This document shows positions 1 to 7,255 of a DNA stretch of 64,000 bases, piece after piece; position 1 is the stretch's first letter; each line of letters opens with the position of its first letter. The position numbers were made by a program, and so were the translations under genes. The notes beneath the pieces are model-generated. The model had not been told where the DNA came from and made no database searches. It saw only the letters and a program-made list of their open reading frames with translations. Source of the stretch: Streptomyces sp. NRRL B-3428 (lineage in GTDB: Bacteria > Actinomycetota > Actinomycetes > Streptomycetales > Streptomycetaceae); NCBI GenBank assembly GCA_000721375.1, contig JOGW01000015.1, positions 115,964-179,963 on the forward strand, read 5' to 3'.

Positions 1-1
1 C

Positions 2-799
2 CGCCGGATGGTCGACGCCCAGGCACCCGGACTGGCCTCGCGCGTCCAGGAGTTGGGCGTCATACCGGCGTCCGGTCCCGGCTGGCCGGTGCGACTGCTC
101 GAGGAGTGCGCGCTGCTGCATCTGCTCGGCCAGGCCTGGCTGCGCAGGGAGCGGCTGCCGCATCCACTGGCGGCGACGGTGCGTTCGCGGATCGGGCTGC
201 CCTCGTCCGCCGAGGGGCCGGCGGTGCGCGACCGGTGGGTGGTGCTCGCCCAGTACGACTCGGCGGACGCGCGGCTGACCACGCGCCGGATATGGGTGTA
301 CGGAGAGAAGTCCGGGCGGACGGCCCTGCTCCTGTCTTACGGGGCGGCGGGCCGCGCACCCGAACTCGCGCTGCCCGTGGGCCTCGCACTCGACGCCGAG
401 CTGTCCGCGTATCCGGGCGGCGGGCACCGCCACGCGCTCGGCGAGCGCTTCGCCGCGCCCGAGCCGGGCGAGCCGGGTGGGGGCCGGCCGCACGGGGTGA
501 GCACGCATGCGGCTGCCGCCGCCTACGGCACAGCCCTGCGCGACGACCCCTGGCTGGAGTCCTGGCCGGTGACCCTGCACGACGTCGTCCCCACACCCGT
601 GGAGGACGGGATGCAGCTCGCCGACGCCGACGGCTCGGGAGCACTGCCCGTGGTCCCGGTGTCCCGGCCCGGTCTGTGGCGGCTCGCCGCTGTCTCGGGC
701 GGGGGCGCGGTGACGGTGTTCGGCGAGTGCGGCCATCGCGGGTTCACCCCGCTCACGGTGTGGTCGCCGGACTCGGGGAGTGCGGTGCCGCTGTGCTGA
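2..799 (+). CDS. C-terminal part of a SWIM zinc-finger family protein (5' end outside window)
   Basis: The reading frame is open from the first codons of the window, so the Met at position 8 is probably internal and the true start lies upstream. The visible 260 or so residues form a soluble, non-membrane C-terminal domain with repeated WVVLAQYD- and RIWVYG-like strands. From memory this matches the C-terminal region of Streptomyces SWIM zinc-finger proteins, which sit beside DUF5691, MoxR-type AAA and vWA genes (compare E. coli yehLMPQ). The SWIM CxC...CxH motif itself would be upstream and cannot be seen, so the family call is an inference supported by the adjacent DUF5691-like gene. Function is unknown. 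Confidence 0.55.
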   Translation, partial: RRMVDAQAPGLASRVQELGVIPASGPGWPVRLLEECALLHLLGQAWLRRERLPHPLAATVRSRIGLPSSAEGPAVRDRWVVLAQYDSADARLTTRRIWVYGEKSGRTALLLSYGAAGRAPELALPVGLALDAELSAYPGGGHRHALGERFAAPEPGEPGGGRPHGVSTHAAAAAYGTALRDDPWLESWPVTLHDVVPTPVEDGMQLADADGSGALPVVPVSRPGLWRLAAVSGGGAVTVFGECGHRGFTPLTVWSPDSGSAVPLC

Positions 800-860
800 G
801 GGTGCGCCCGCCCCGGAACCGTACGAGCACTTGTCCTCACGTATCGGAAGGAGGCCTCAC

Positions 861-2528
861 ATGACCACGAGCACGAGCACGAGCACGGACAGGGACAGGG
901 ACAGGGACAGGGACACAGAAACTGTCACAGACTCCGGCACGGACACCACGAACTCCTGGGAAGAGCTCGTCACCGCGGCACTACTGGGTACCGACCGACG
1001 CGGCAGCGGTACGCGGACGGCAGGCCGTAGTCGTAAGGACGCTGCCGCCGCCCTGCTCGACGAGGCCGCGCTGCACACCGTGCGCCGCAGGGCGGGGCTG
1101 CGGCCAGGACCGGCCGCGCCCCTGCCCGAACGGGCAGGGCCCGACCCGCGCCCCGCGCTCCCGGACGCGGCCCGGCGCCGTCTCGCCCTGCTGCTCTCCG
1201 ACCGGCCGGGCACGGGCGGCGGCCGGCGCGGCACCACACCCGACCTCACCGAGCTGCTGCCGCAGTGGCTGGCCGGGGCGAACGGGTACGGCTACGCGGC
1301 ACCGTCCGAACTGCTGCCCGCGCTGCTCGACGCGGCCCGCGGCCGGACGGATCTGCGGCCGCCCGCGCTGGCCTTCGCAGGACCGCGTGCGCTGTGGCTG
1401 GCGAAGCTGAACCCCGAGTGGAAGTTCGCGCTGCGCACCACACCCGGAGGCAGTGCGCTGCCCCCGGCCGACGATCAAGGAGCGGTCCAACGGCTGTGGG
1501 AGGAGGGTCTGTTCGCCGAACGGGTCGCGCTGCTCGGCCTCGTACGGGCGTATGACGCCCAGGCCGCGCGGGCGCTGCTGGAGAGCACGTGGTCCACCGA
1601 GCGGGCCGAGGACCGGCTGATGTTCCTGGACTCGCTGCGTACGGGACTCTCGGACCGGGATGAGCCGTTCCTGGAGCGGGCGCTCTCCGACCGCAGCCGC
1701 AATGTCCGCACGACCGCGGCCGAGCTGCTCTCCGCGCTGCCCGGCTCGGCGCTCGCCGGGCGGATGGCGCGGCGGGCCGCGACGAGCATCGCACTCGACG
1801 CCCTGCGCACCGGGATCACGGTGGAGGCGCCGCACGAATGCGACCCGGACATGGAGCGCGACGGCGTGGTCGCCACCGCGCCGCCGGGCCGGGGTCAACG
1901 GGCGTGGTGGCTCGGCCAGTTGGTGGAGGCGGCGCCCCTCGCCACCTGGCCGCAGCGGCTCGGCGGCCGCTCACCGGCCGAGATCGTGGCGCTGCCCGTG
2001 GCCGACGACTGGCAGAGCGAGCTGCATGCCGCTTGGTGCCGGGCGGCCGTACGGCAGCGGGATGCCGAGTGGTCTCGGGCGCTGCTCGGCGCGGCGGCCT
2101 CCCCGGGTGCGGCGGGACCCGGCGCGGTCTCGCTCGCCGAGCGGTCCAAGCTGCTCGGCACGCTGCCGGAGCCCGAACGGGCGGACTGGGTGGCCGGGTT
2201 CATCGCGGCGCACGGGCTGTCGGAAGCGTTCCAGCTGCTCGGGGTGTGCGCGGTGCCGTGGGCGGAGCCTTTGGGCGGGGCGGTGGTGGATGCGCTGAAC
2301 ATCGCGCGGGACGCGGGCAGTTATCCCTGGTCGTTCAGCGGGGTGATGGGGCTTGCCGAGCGGTGTCTCGAACCGGGCGCGGCGGCCCGGCTCGAGTCAC
2401 TCACGGCCACACCGGACGAGTCCGAGGACGGGGCGCCCGGCGCGGGCGGTTACTGGGCGGAGGCCTTTCAGCGGCTTGTGGGGACGCTGAGGTTGCGGGC
2501 CGTGATGCGGGAGGAGTTGGCGGGGTAG
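861..2528 (+). CDS. DUF5691 family protein
   Basis: This 555-residue soluble protein is placed at the ATG at 861 because a GGAGG ribosome-binding site sits 7 bases upstream; an earlier in-frame start would overlap the preceding gene. The N-terminus is a low-complexity Thr/Ser then RDRDRDRD stretch (residues 3-20), followed by a helical core rich in AALLGTDRRG- and ALLDAARGRTDLRP-like segments that resemble HEAT/ARM-type helical repeats. It follows the SWIM-family gene on the same strand with a 61-base gap, an arrangement known for DUF5691 in Streptomyces. The family has no assigned biochemical role; association with MoxR/vWA cassettes suggests an NTP-dependent stress or conflict pathway, but the AAA and vWA partners are outside the window. 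Confidence 0.75.
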   Translation: MTTSTSTSTDRDRDRDRDTETVTDSGTDTTNSWEELVTAALLGTDRRGSGTRTAGRSRKDAAAALLDEAALHTVRRRAGLRPGPAAPLPERAGPDPRPALPDAARRRLALLLSDRPGTGGGRRGTTPDLTELLPQWLAGANGYGYAAPSELLPALLDAARGRTDLRPPALAFAGPRALWLAKLNPEWKFALRTTPGGSALPPADDQGAVQRLWEEGLFAERVALLGLVRAYDAQAARALLESTWSTERAEDRLMFLDSLRTGLSDRDEPFLERALSDRSRNVRTTAAELLSALPGSALAGRMARRAATSIALDALRTGITVEAPHECDPDMERDGVVATAPPGRGQRAWWLGQLVEAAPLATWPQRLGGRSPAEIVALPVADDWQSELHAAWCRAAVRQRDAEWSRALLGAAASPGAAGPGAVSLAERSKLLGTLPEPERADWVAGFIAAHGLSEAFQLLGVCAVPWAEPLGGAVVDALNIARDAGSYPWSFSGVMGLAERCLEPGAAARLESLTATPDESEDGAPGAGGYWAEAFQRLVGTLRLRAVMREELAG

Positions 2529-2602
2529 CGGGATCGGGTGCGGGAGGAACCGCCGGGGGCGGGTGCGCGGTGGCGGGGGTGCAGGGGCCGAGTTGACCTC
2601 AT

Positions 2603-2678
2603 ACCGCGTGCGCGACGTCAGACCGCGTGCGCGACCTCAGACCGCGTGCGCGACCTCAGACCGCGTGCGCGACGTTCC
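2603..2678. repeat. 19-bp tandem repeat, four copies, spanning the icmB stop codon
   Basis: Units begin at 2603, 2622, 2641 and 2660, each starting ACCGCGTGCGCGAC. Copies 2 and 3 are identical and copy 1 differs by one base; copy 4 is the end of the icmB coding sequence itself, diverging after the first 14 bases. On the minus strand each unit reads GTCGCGCACGCGGTCTGAG, so the Val-Ala-His-Ala-Val-stop end of the gene has been copied downstream. Confidence 0.9.
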
Positions 2679-3066
2679 CGTTCACCCACTCCACGATCGC
2701 CCCGGTAGTGGCCCCCGGCGTGAAGATCTCCGCGACGCCGAGCGACTTCAGGGGCGGGATGTCCTCTTCCGGGATGATGCCGCCGCCGAAGACCTTGATG
2801 TCCTCGGCGTCGCGCTCCCTGAGGAGTTCGATGACCTTGGCGAACAGCGTCATGTGGGCACCCGAGAGGATCGAGAGGCCGATCGCGTCGGCGTCCTCCT
2901 GGATGGCCGTGTCGACGATCTGCTCGGGCGTCTGGTGCAGGCCCGTGTAGATGACCTCCATGCCCGCGTCGCGCAGCGCCCGCGCGATCACCTTCGCACC
3001 ACGGTCGTGGCCGTCGAGACCGGGCTTGGCGACCACCACGCGGATCGGACCGGTTGTCGCACCCAT
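2656..3066 (-). CDS. icmB: isobutyryl-CoA mutase small (B12-binding) subunit
   Basis: This 136-residue protein is a stand-alone cobalamin-binding domain. It carries the B12 signature DGHDRG (residues about 18-23, with the lower-axial His), followed by LSILSGAH and [10 protein letters not shown], all typical of the small subunits of isobutyryl-CoA or methylmalonyl-CoA mutase. It pairs with a large IcmA/MutB-type subunit (not in the window) in adenosylcobalamin-dependent carbon-skeleton rearrangement that feeds acyl-CoA pools. The ATG at 3066 was chosen because GGAGG lies 5 bases upstream and the resulting length equals that remembered for Streptomyces IcmB; a longer TTG start at 3087 lacks such a site. 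The gene stands alone, and its 3' end is tandemly duplicated. Confidence 0.88.
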   Translation of the reverse strand: MGATTGPIRVVVAKPGLDGHDRGAKVIARALRDAGMEVIYTGLHQTPEQIVDTAIQEDADAIGLSILSGAHMTLFAKVIELLRERDAEDIKVFGGGIIPEEDIPPLKSLGVAEIFTPGATTGAIVEWVNGNVAHAV

Positions 3067-3477
3067 CACTGCCTCCATGTCGAGCAAGTCGTGCGGACTC
3101 CGCCAGGACTACGAACAGAATGCCCGGGGAGCGCCGGGAACCTCACCGCGAGGGTCCCGAAGAAGTGAACGAACGTTATCGCCACCATCCCGCAACCGGC
3201 AGTTTCACGGTCAGGACCGAGGGGGAAATCACACGTGGGACACGTTCGCCATGCGCGGCTCCCGCGAGCAGAGGCCGAGCCGACTCGGCGGCCGCAGCCG
3301 GGATCCGCGCACAGGGGAGCCGCAGGAGGGCGCCGCACCACCGCGCCGGCAGCCGCACGGCGTGGTGGTGCGGTGCCGTCTTTGGGTGATGGCCTGGTGA
3401 TGGCCGCTGCTTCGGCACCCCATGTGGGTTCACGGGGGACAGGGACGTTCTCCGTGTGCCGTTCGGGAGGTCGGCTC
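3067..3477. other. intergenic region between icmB and the lipase gene
   Basis: About 410 bases separate the divergently transcribed icmB and lipase genes. An in-frame extension of the lipase from 3235 exists, but it is Arg/Ala/Gly-rich, has no ribosome-binding site and looks like GC-rich noise. The promoters of both genes should lie here; I see no convincing operator or structured RNA. Confidence 0.6.
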
Positions 3478-4356
3478 ATGGAGCCTGCGAGGGTTCTCAA
3501 GATCCTCAGGTCACTGCCCCTGCTACTGCCCCTGTGGAACCGGCGCGTCTGCGTACAGCGCCTGTGGCCGTCGTCATCCGCGCTGCTCAGGTCCACCGCA
3601 CTAGAACTGACCATCCTCACCGGGCACGTACTGCTCTATCCCTCCGGGATCACGCAGGAACGTCCGGTGCCGTGCCCGCCCAGGGAAGCCGAGGGCGCGC
3701 CCCGCCTCCCCGCCGGCAAACACGACCGGCCCGTCGTGCTCCTGCACGGCTTCATCGACAACCGCTCGGTCTTCGTCCTGCTGCGCCGCGCCCTGGCCAA
3801 GCACGGCCGACGCCATGTCGCCTCGCTCAACTACTCGCCGCTGACCTGCGACATCCGCGAAGCGGCCCGACTGCTCGGCGCTCATGTCGAGGAGCTGTGC
3901 GAACGGACCGGGCAGTCGGAGGTCGACATCGTCGGGCACAGCCTCGGCGGGCTCATCGCGCGCTATTACGTACAGCGCCAGGGCGGCGACGCCCGCGTCC
4001 GCACCCTGGTCACGCTCGGCACCCCGCACGGCGGCACCCGGGTCGTCCCGGCGATGAACGCGCATCCGATCGTGCGCCAGATGCGCCCCGGCTCCGAGGT
4101 GATCGCCGAACTCGCCGAGCCGGCACCCGGCTGCCGCACCCGGTTCATCGGCTTCTGGAGCGATCTGGACCAGTTGATGGCACCGCTGGAGACGGCCTGC
4201 GTCGATCATCCCGATCTGCTCGCGCACAACGTGCGGGTGAGCGGCATCGGCCATCTCGCACTGCCCGTCCACCCGGCCGTCGCCACCGGCATACGGCAGG
4301 CCATCGACGACGACGCGGCGCTCGTCAGCGCCTCGGGCTCGATGTCCGTGGCCTAG
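3478..4356 (+). CDS. alpha/beta-hydrolase triacylglycerol lipase/esterase
   Basis: This 292-residue serine hydrolase starts at the ATG at 3478, which has GGGAGG about 8 bases upstream. It has a short N-terminal hydrophobic stretch (LRSLPLLLPLW, residues 10-20) and a second near VLLYPS, suggesting a membrane-associated or exported enzyme. The oxyanion-hole motif VLLHGF is near residue 88 and the nucleophile elbow GHSLGG places the catalytic Ser at residue 155; LVTLGTPHGGT follows, typical of class 2 lipases. The catalytic His is probably in SGIGHLALPVHP near the C-terminus. It would hydrolyse acyl esters; the natural substrate cannot be told from sequence. No operon partner is obvious. Confidence 0.85.
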   Translation: MEPARVLKILRSLPLLLPLWNRRVCVQRLWPSSSALLRSTALELTILTGHVLLYPSGITQERPVPCPPREAEGAPRLPAGKHDRPVVLLHGFIDNRSVFVLLRRALAKHGRRHVASLNYSPLTCDIREAARLLGAHVEELCERTGQSEVDIVGHSLGGLIARYYVQRQGGDARVRTLVTLGTPHGGTRVVPAMNAHPIVRQMRPGSEVIAELAEPAPGCRTRFIGFWSDLDQLMAPLETACVDHPDLLAHNVRVSGIGHLALPVHPAVATGIRQAIDDDAALVSASGSMSVA

Positions 4357-4377
4357 GGACCAGGGCCGCGCCCCGCG

Positions 4378-4423
4378 ACGACCGCCCGTACGCCGCAAAG
4401 ACGACCGCCCGTACTCCACAAAC
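4378..4423. repeat. 23-bp direct tandem repeat after the lipase stop codon
   Basis: Two adjacent copies (4378-4400 and 4401-4423) begin ACGACCGCCCGTA and then diverge slightly (CGCCGCAAAG versus CTCCACAAAC). They start 21 bases after the lipase stop codon. Confidence 0.85.
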
Positions 4424-4462
4424 CAGTTGACCCGCCCCGAGCCCGCCCAGTTCGATGCCCCG

Positions 4463-5389
4463 GTGACCACATCGAAGCCGCGCAGGATGCACGCAGACCA
4501 GGCCGATATCGACGACGCCCTGGTGCGGCGGCTGATCGCGGGGCAGTTCCCCGAGTGGTCCGGTCTGCCGGTCGAGCACGTCGATTCACCGGGCACGGTC
4601 AACGCGCTGTACCGCCTGGGCGAGGACATGGTCGTACGGCTGCCGCTGCGCGCCGGTTCCGACGAGGAGATCGAGGACGAGTTCGCCTGGCTGCCGAAGC
4701 TCGCCGCGCACCTGCCGGTCACCATCCCCGAGCCGCTCGCCAAGGGCGCGCCCGCCGAAGGGCTCGACTGGCTCTGGTCCGTCTACCGCTGGCTGGACGG
4801 CAGCACCCCGACCGTCGGGGCGATCGCCCGGCCCCGCGAACTGGCCGCGGATCTGGCCGGGTTCATCACCGCACTGCGCGCCATCGACGCCACCGGCGCC
4901 GGAGCGCCCCGCTGCAGCCGCGGCGTACCGCTGGGCGAGGAACGCGACCAGGCGACCCGCAAGGCGCTCGCCCAACTCACCGGCGTGATCGATGCCGAGG
5001 CGGCGGCCTCCGTATGGCAGCAGGCCCTCGACGCCCCACCCTACGAAGGCCCCGACCGCTGGATGCACGGCGATCTGCAGCCCGGCAATCTGCTCGTGAG
5101 CGACACGGGCCGGCTGGCCTCCGTCATCGACTTCGGCCTCGTCGGCATCGGCGATCCGACCGTCGACCTGATCACCGCCTGGTACGTACTGCCCGCCGCG
5201 GCGCGCCCGGAGTTCCGCGCCGCCGTCGGGGCGGACGACGCGAGTTGGGTACGGGGGCGGGGGCTCGCGATGTCGATCGCGCTGATGGAGCTCTCGTACT
5301 ACCGCGAGACCAATCCGCGGATGGCGACGACGGCACGCCATGTGATCGGCGAGATCCTCACCGACCACGCGGCACGGCCCAACGGTTGA
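4463..5389 (+). CDS. aminoglycoside phosphotransferase (APH) family kinase
   Basis: This roughly 308-residue protein has the protein-kinase-like APH fold. The catalytic loop reads WMHGDLQPGNLLV (Asp about residue 204, Asn about residue 209) and the metal-binding segment VIDFGLVGIGDP follows. An upstream lobe contains YRLGEDMVVRLPLR, where an Arg sits at the usual nucleotide-binding Lys strand. It probably phosphorylates a small molecule such as an aminoglycoside, macrolide or housekeeping metabolite; the family is abundant in Streptomyces and most members have no proven substrate. The start is uncertain: GTG at 4463 is preferred, with TTG 4427 and ATG 4487 as alternatives, none with a strong ribosome-binding site. 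Confidence 0.82.
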   Translation: MTTSKPRRMHADQADIDDALVRRLIAGQFPEWSGLPVEHVDSPGTVNALYRLGEDMVVRLPLRAGSDEEIEDEFAWLPKLAAHLPVTIPEPLAKGAPAEGLDWLWSVYRWLDGSTPTVGAIARPRELAADLAGFITALRAIDATGAGAPRCSRGVPLGEERDQATRKALAQLTGVIDAEAAASVWQQALDAPPYEGPDRWMHGDLQPGNLLVSDTGRLASVIDFGLVGIGDPTVDLITAWYVLPAAARPEFRAAVGADDASWVRGRGLAMSIALMELSYYRETNPRMATTARHVIGEILTDHAARPNG

Positions 5390-5413
5390 CCCAACGGCTG
5401 ACCCACTGCCCGA
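5378..5413. repeat. 12-bp tandem repeat spanning the APH stop codon
   Basis: CCCAACGGTTGA (5378-5389, containing the stop codon) is followed directly by CCCAACGGCTGA (5390-5401) and a weaker third copy (5402-5413). Confidence 0.8.
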
Positions 5414-5546
5414 CTCACGCCACTTGAGGCCGACGCGAGACAGAGAAAACTCGAACAGATCTCGAACACAAGGCCAAAGCTGTGCCCGCAGTCCGCCGAA
5501 AGGCGGCCGAATGCCCGTTTCTCTCACCGACGAAACCAGCTGAAGA

Positions 5547-5576
5547 TTGTCGGCGTCGCACACCGCCGGGTACAGT
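5547..5576 (+). promoter_or_regulatory. candidate vegetative promoter of the M23 peptidase gene
   Basis: TTGTCG (5547-5552) and TACAGT (5571-5576) are separated by 18 bases, resembling the principal-sigma consensus. They lie 47 bases upstream of the proposed start. No riboswitch resembling the one ahead of the 14072 gene is seen here. Confidence 0.45.
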
Positions 5577-5622
5577 CACCGCACTGCTCCGCCCCCTTGT
5601 TGTCGAGGCGAAAGAGAAGTTG

Positions 5623-7170
5623 GTGAACGAACAGCACGGCTATGCCACCGGACACGGCGGCTACGCGACCGGTGCCTTCGACGCCTCCTCTTTCGATTCG
5701 GACCCCCTCTTCGGGGCCATGCCGGGTGCGTACGACGCGACGCAGAGCGGCCAGTGGGACAGCTCCCAGTGGACCGCCGGCGCACAGAACTACGAGGCCG
5801 CCGCCTCGCCCGATCCGTACGCCGCGCAGCACACCGGCGGTTACGACAGCGGCAGTTACGACACCGGCGGCCACGACACGACCGCCATGTGGGCGAGCGC
5901 CGGATACCAGGCGCTCGGCGACATCCCCGGGCAGGCAGGACCGCAGGGCGCCGAGCAGTGGGACACCACCGGCCAGTGGCAGACGACCGGCGCGTACGGC
6001 TACGCCGACACCGGCGCCTACGACGCCACCGCGTGGAACTCGGCGGGCACGGACACCTCGTACGAGCCCGAGCAGGCCGCCTCCTACGCCACCGGTTCCT
6101 ACGAGACCGGTTCCTACGAGAGCACCGCGTACGAGACCGGCACCTACTCCGCCGGCACCTACGAGGCGTACGCGACCGAGGCGCCGCAGGCACACGGGGC
6201 CGAGACACACGGGGCCGAGAGCCACGGCTACGAGGCCGACTCGCCCCAGCCGCAGGCCTTCGAGACTTACGAAGAGACCTACGAAGAGTCCTTCAAAGAG
6301 TCCTACGAAGCCTCCGAAGAGCCGTACGGCGAGACCGAACTGCTCGACGAACCGGTCACCCTCGGCCACGACGACAGTGAAGAGCCCGAGCCGGTACGGG
6401 TGGCGCACAGCCCCCGCCCCCAGCGCTCCGGCTCGCGCGGCCGCCGCCGCACCCCCGCCAAGCGTTCCGCGCTCCTGACCGTGGCCGTGCCCTCGGTCTG
6501 CGCGCTGGGTGTCGCCGGTGTCGCCGCCGCTTCGGTGGTCGGCTCGATGGGCGGGAACGAGGAGCCGAAGACGCAGGCGGCGCCCGACCCCAGCTCGGTC
6601 GAGACCGCCGCCGCGAACAGCAAGCTGGACACCCAGCTCACCGCACTCTCCGCGGACGCCGATGACTTCGCGGACCGCGCGAGCCGTACGCAGGAGCGCC
6701 TCGACCTCAAGGAACGCCAGGAGGCCGAGAAGAAGCGCAAGGCCGAGGAGGCCGCCCGCAAGGAGGCGCTGCGCCCCAAGTTCTCGCTCCCGGTCAAGCA
6801 GCACGGGCTCAGCGCGTACTACGGACAGGCCGGCGTCAACTGGATGTCCGTGCACACCGGCATCGACTTCCCCGTCTCGTACGGCACCCAGGTGCTCGCC
6901 GCGACGGACGGCACCGTGCGCACGCAGTGGAACGGCGCGTACGGGAACATGGCCATAGTGACGGCGCCCGACGGCACCGAGACCTGGTACTGCCACCTGT
7001 CGAGTACGAAGATCCGCAGCGGTTCGGTCAAGGCCGGCGATGTGATCGCGTACTCCGGTAACTCCGGCAACTCCACCGGCCCGCATCTGCACTTCGAGGT
7101 CCGCCCGGCCGGCGGCTCGGCGATCGACCCGCTGCCGTGGCTGCGCGGCCACGGGCTCGAGCCTTCCTGA
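5623..7170 (+). CDS. membrane-anchored M23 family metallopeptidase (LytM-type)
   Basis: This roughly 515-residue protein has three parts. Residues 1-270 are a disordered, Gly/Tyr/Thr/Glu-rich region with imperfect repeats such as GSYDTGGHDT and SYETGSYEST. One membrane segment follows (about residues 282-310), then a short charged coiled coil (RQEAEKKRKAEEAARKEA). The C-terminal M23 peptidase domain (about 388-515) has zinc-ligand motifs HTGIDF (His411, Asp415) and GPHLHF (His490). It is expected to cut peptidoglycan cross-links outside the membrane, with the long N-terminal tail in the cytoplasm. The start is GTG 5623 (or TTG 5620) after a purine-rich AAAGAGAAG; a farther in-frame start at 5482 has no ribosome-binding site. 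Confidence 0.87.
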   Translation: MNEQHGYATGHGGYATGAFDASSFDSDPLFGAMPGAYDATQSGQWDSSQWTAGAQNYEAAASPDPYAAQHTGGYDSGSYDTGGHDTTAMWASAGYQALGDIPGQAGPQGAEQWDTTGQWQTTGAYGYADTGAYDATAWNSAGTDTSYEPEQAASYATGSYETGSYESTAYETGTYSAGTYEAYATEAPQAHGAETHGAESHGYEADSPQPQAFETYEETYEESFKESYEASEEPYGETELLDEPVTLGHDDSEEPEPVRVAHSPRPQRSGSRGRRRTPAKRSALLTVAVPSVCALGVAGVAAASVVGSMGGNEEPKTQAAPDPSSVETAAANSKLDTQLTALSADADDFADRASRTQERLDLKERQEAEKKRKAEEAARKEALRPKFSLPVKQHGLSAYYGQAGVNWMSVHTGIDFPVSYGTQVLAATDGTVRTQWNGAYGNMAIVTAPDGTETWYCHLSSTKIRSGSVKAGDVIAYSGNSGNSTGPHLHFEVRPAGGSAIDPLPWLRGHGLEPS

Positions 7171-7204
7171 TCCGGACCGCGAACAGGCCGGACCACCACG
7201 AACA

Positions 7205-7240
7205 GAAAGGGGCGACCTCCCTCAGGAGGCCGCCCCTTTC
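7205..7240. terminator. bidirectional terminator between the M23 gene and pcrA
   Basis: GAAAGGGGCG (7205-7214) pairs with CGCCCCTTTC (7231-7240), and an inner CCTCC/GGAGG stem closes a CTCA loop. It sits between convergent genes and can serve both. Confidence 0.85.
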
Positions 7241-7255
7241 ACGTATCCGAAGCGG

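Noticed and set aside
3235..3477. N-terminal extension of the lipase
   Set aside because: No ribosome-binding site and noise-like composition; the ATG at 3478 has a good site and the family length.
5390..5622. Possible riboswitch ahead of the M23 peptidase gene
   Set aside because: None of the ydaO blocks (GAACCCG, GGGGTGAATC) are present; only a small CCGCC/GGCGG hairpin and a promoter-like sequence were found.
5524..7152. 542-codon minus-strand open frame opposite the M23 peptidase
   Set aside because: Val/Gly/Arg-rich antisense frame without a domain; the plus strand has complete M23 motifs.
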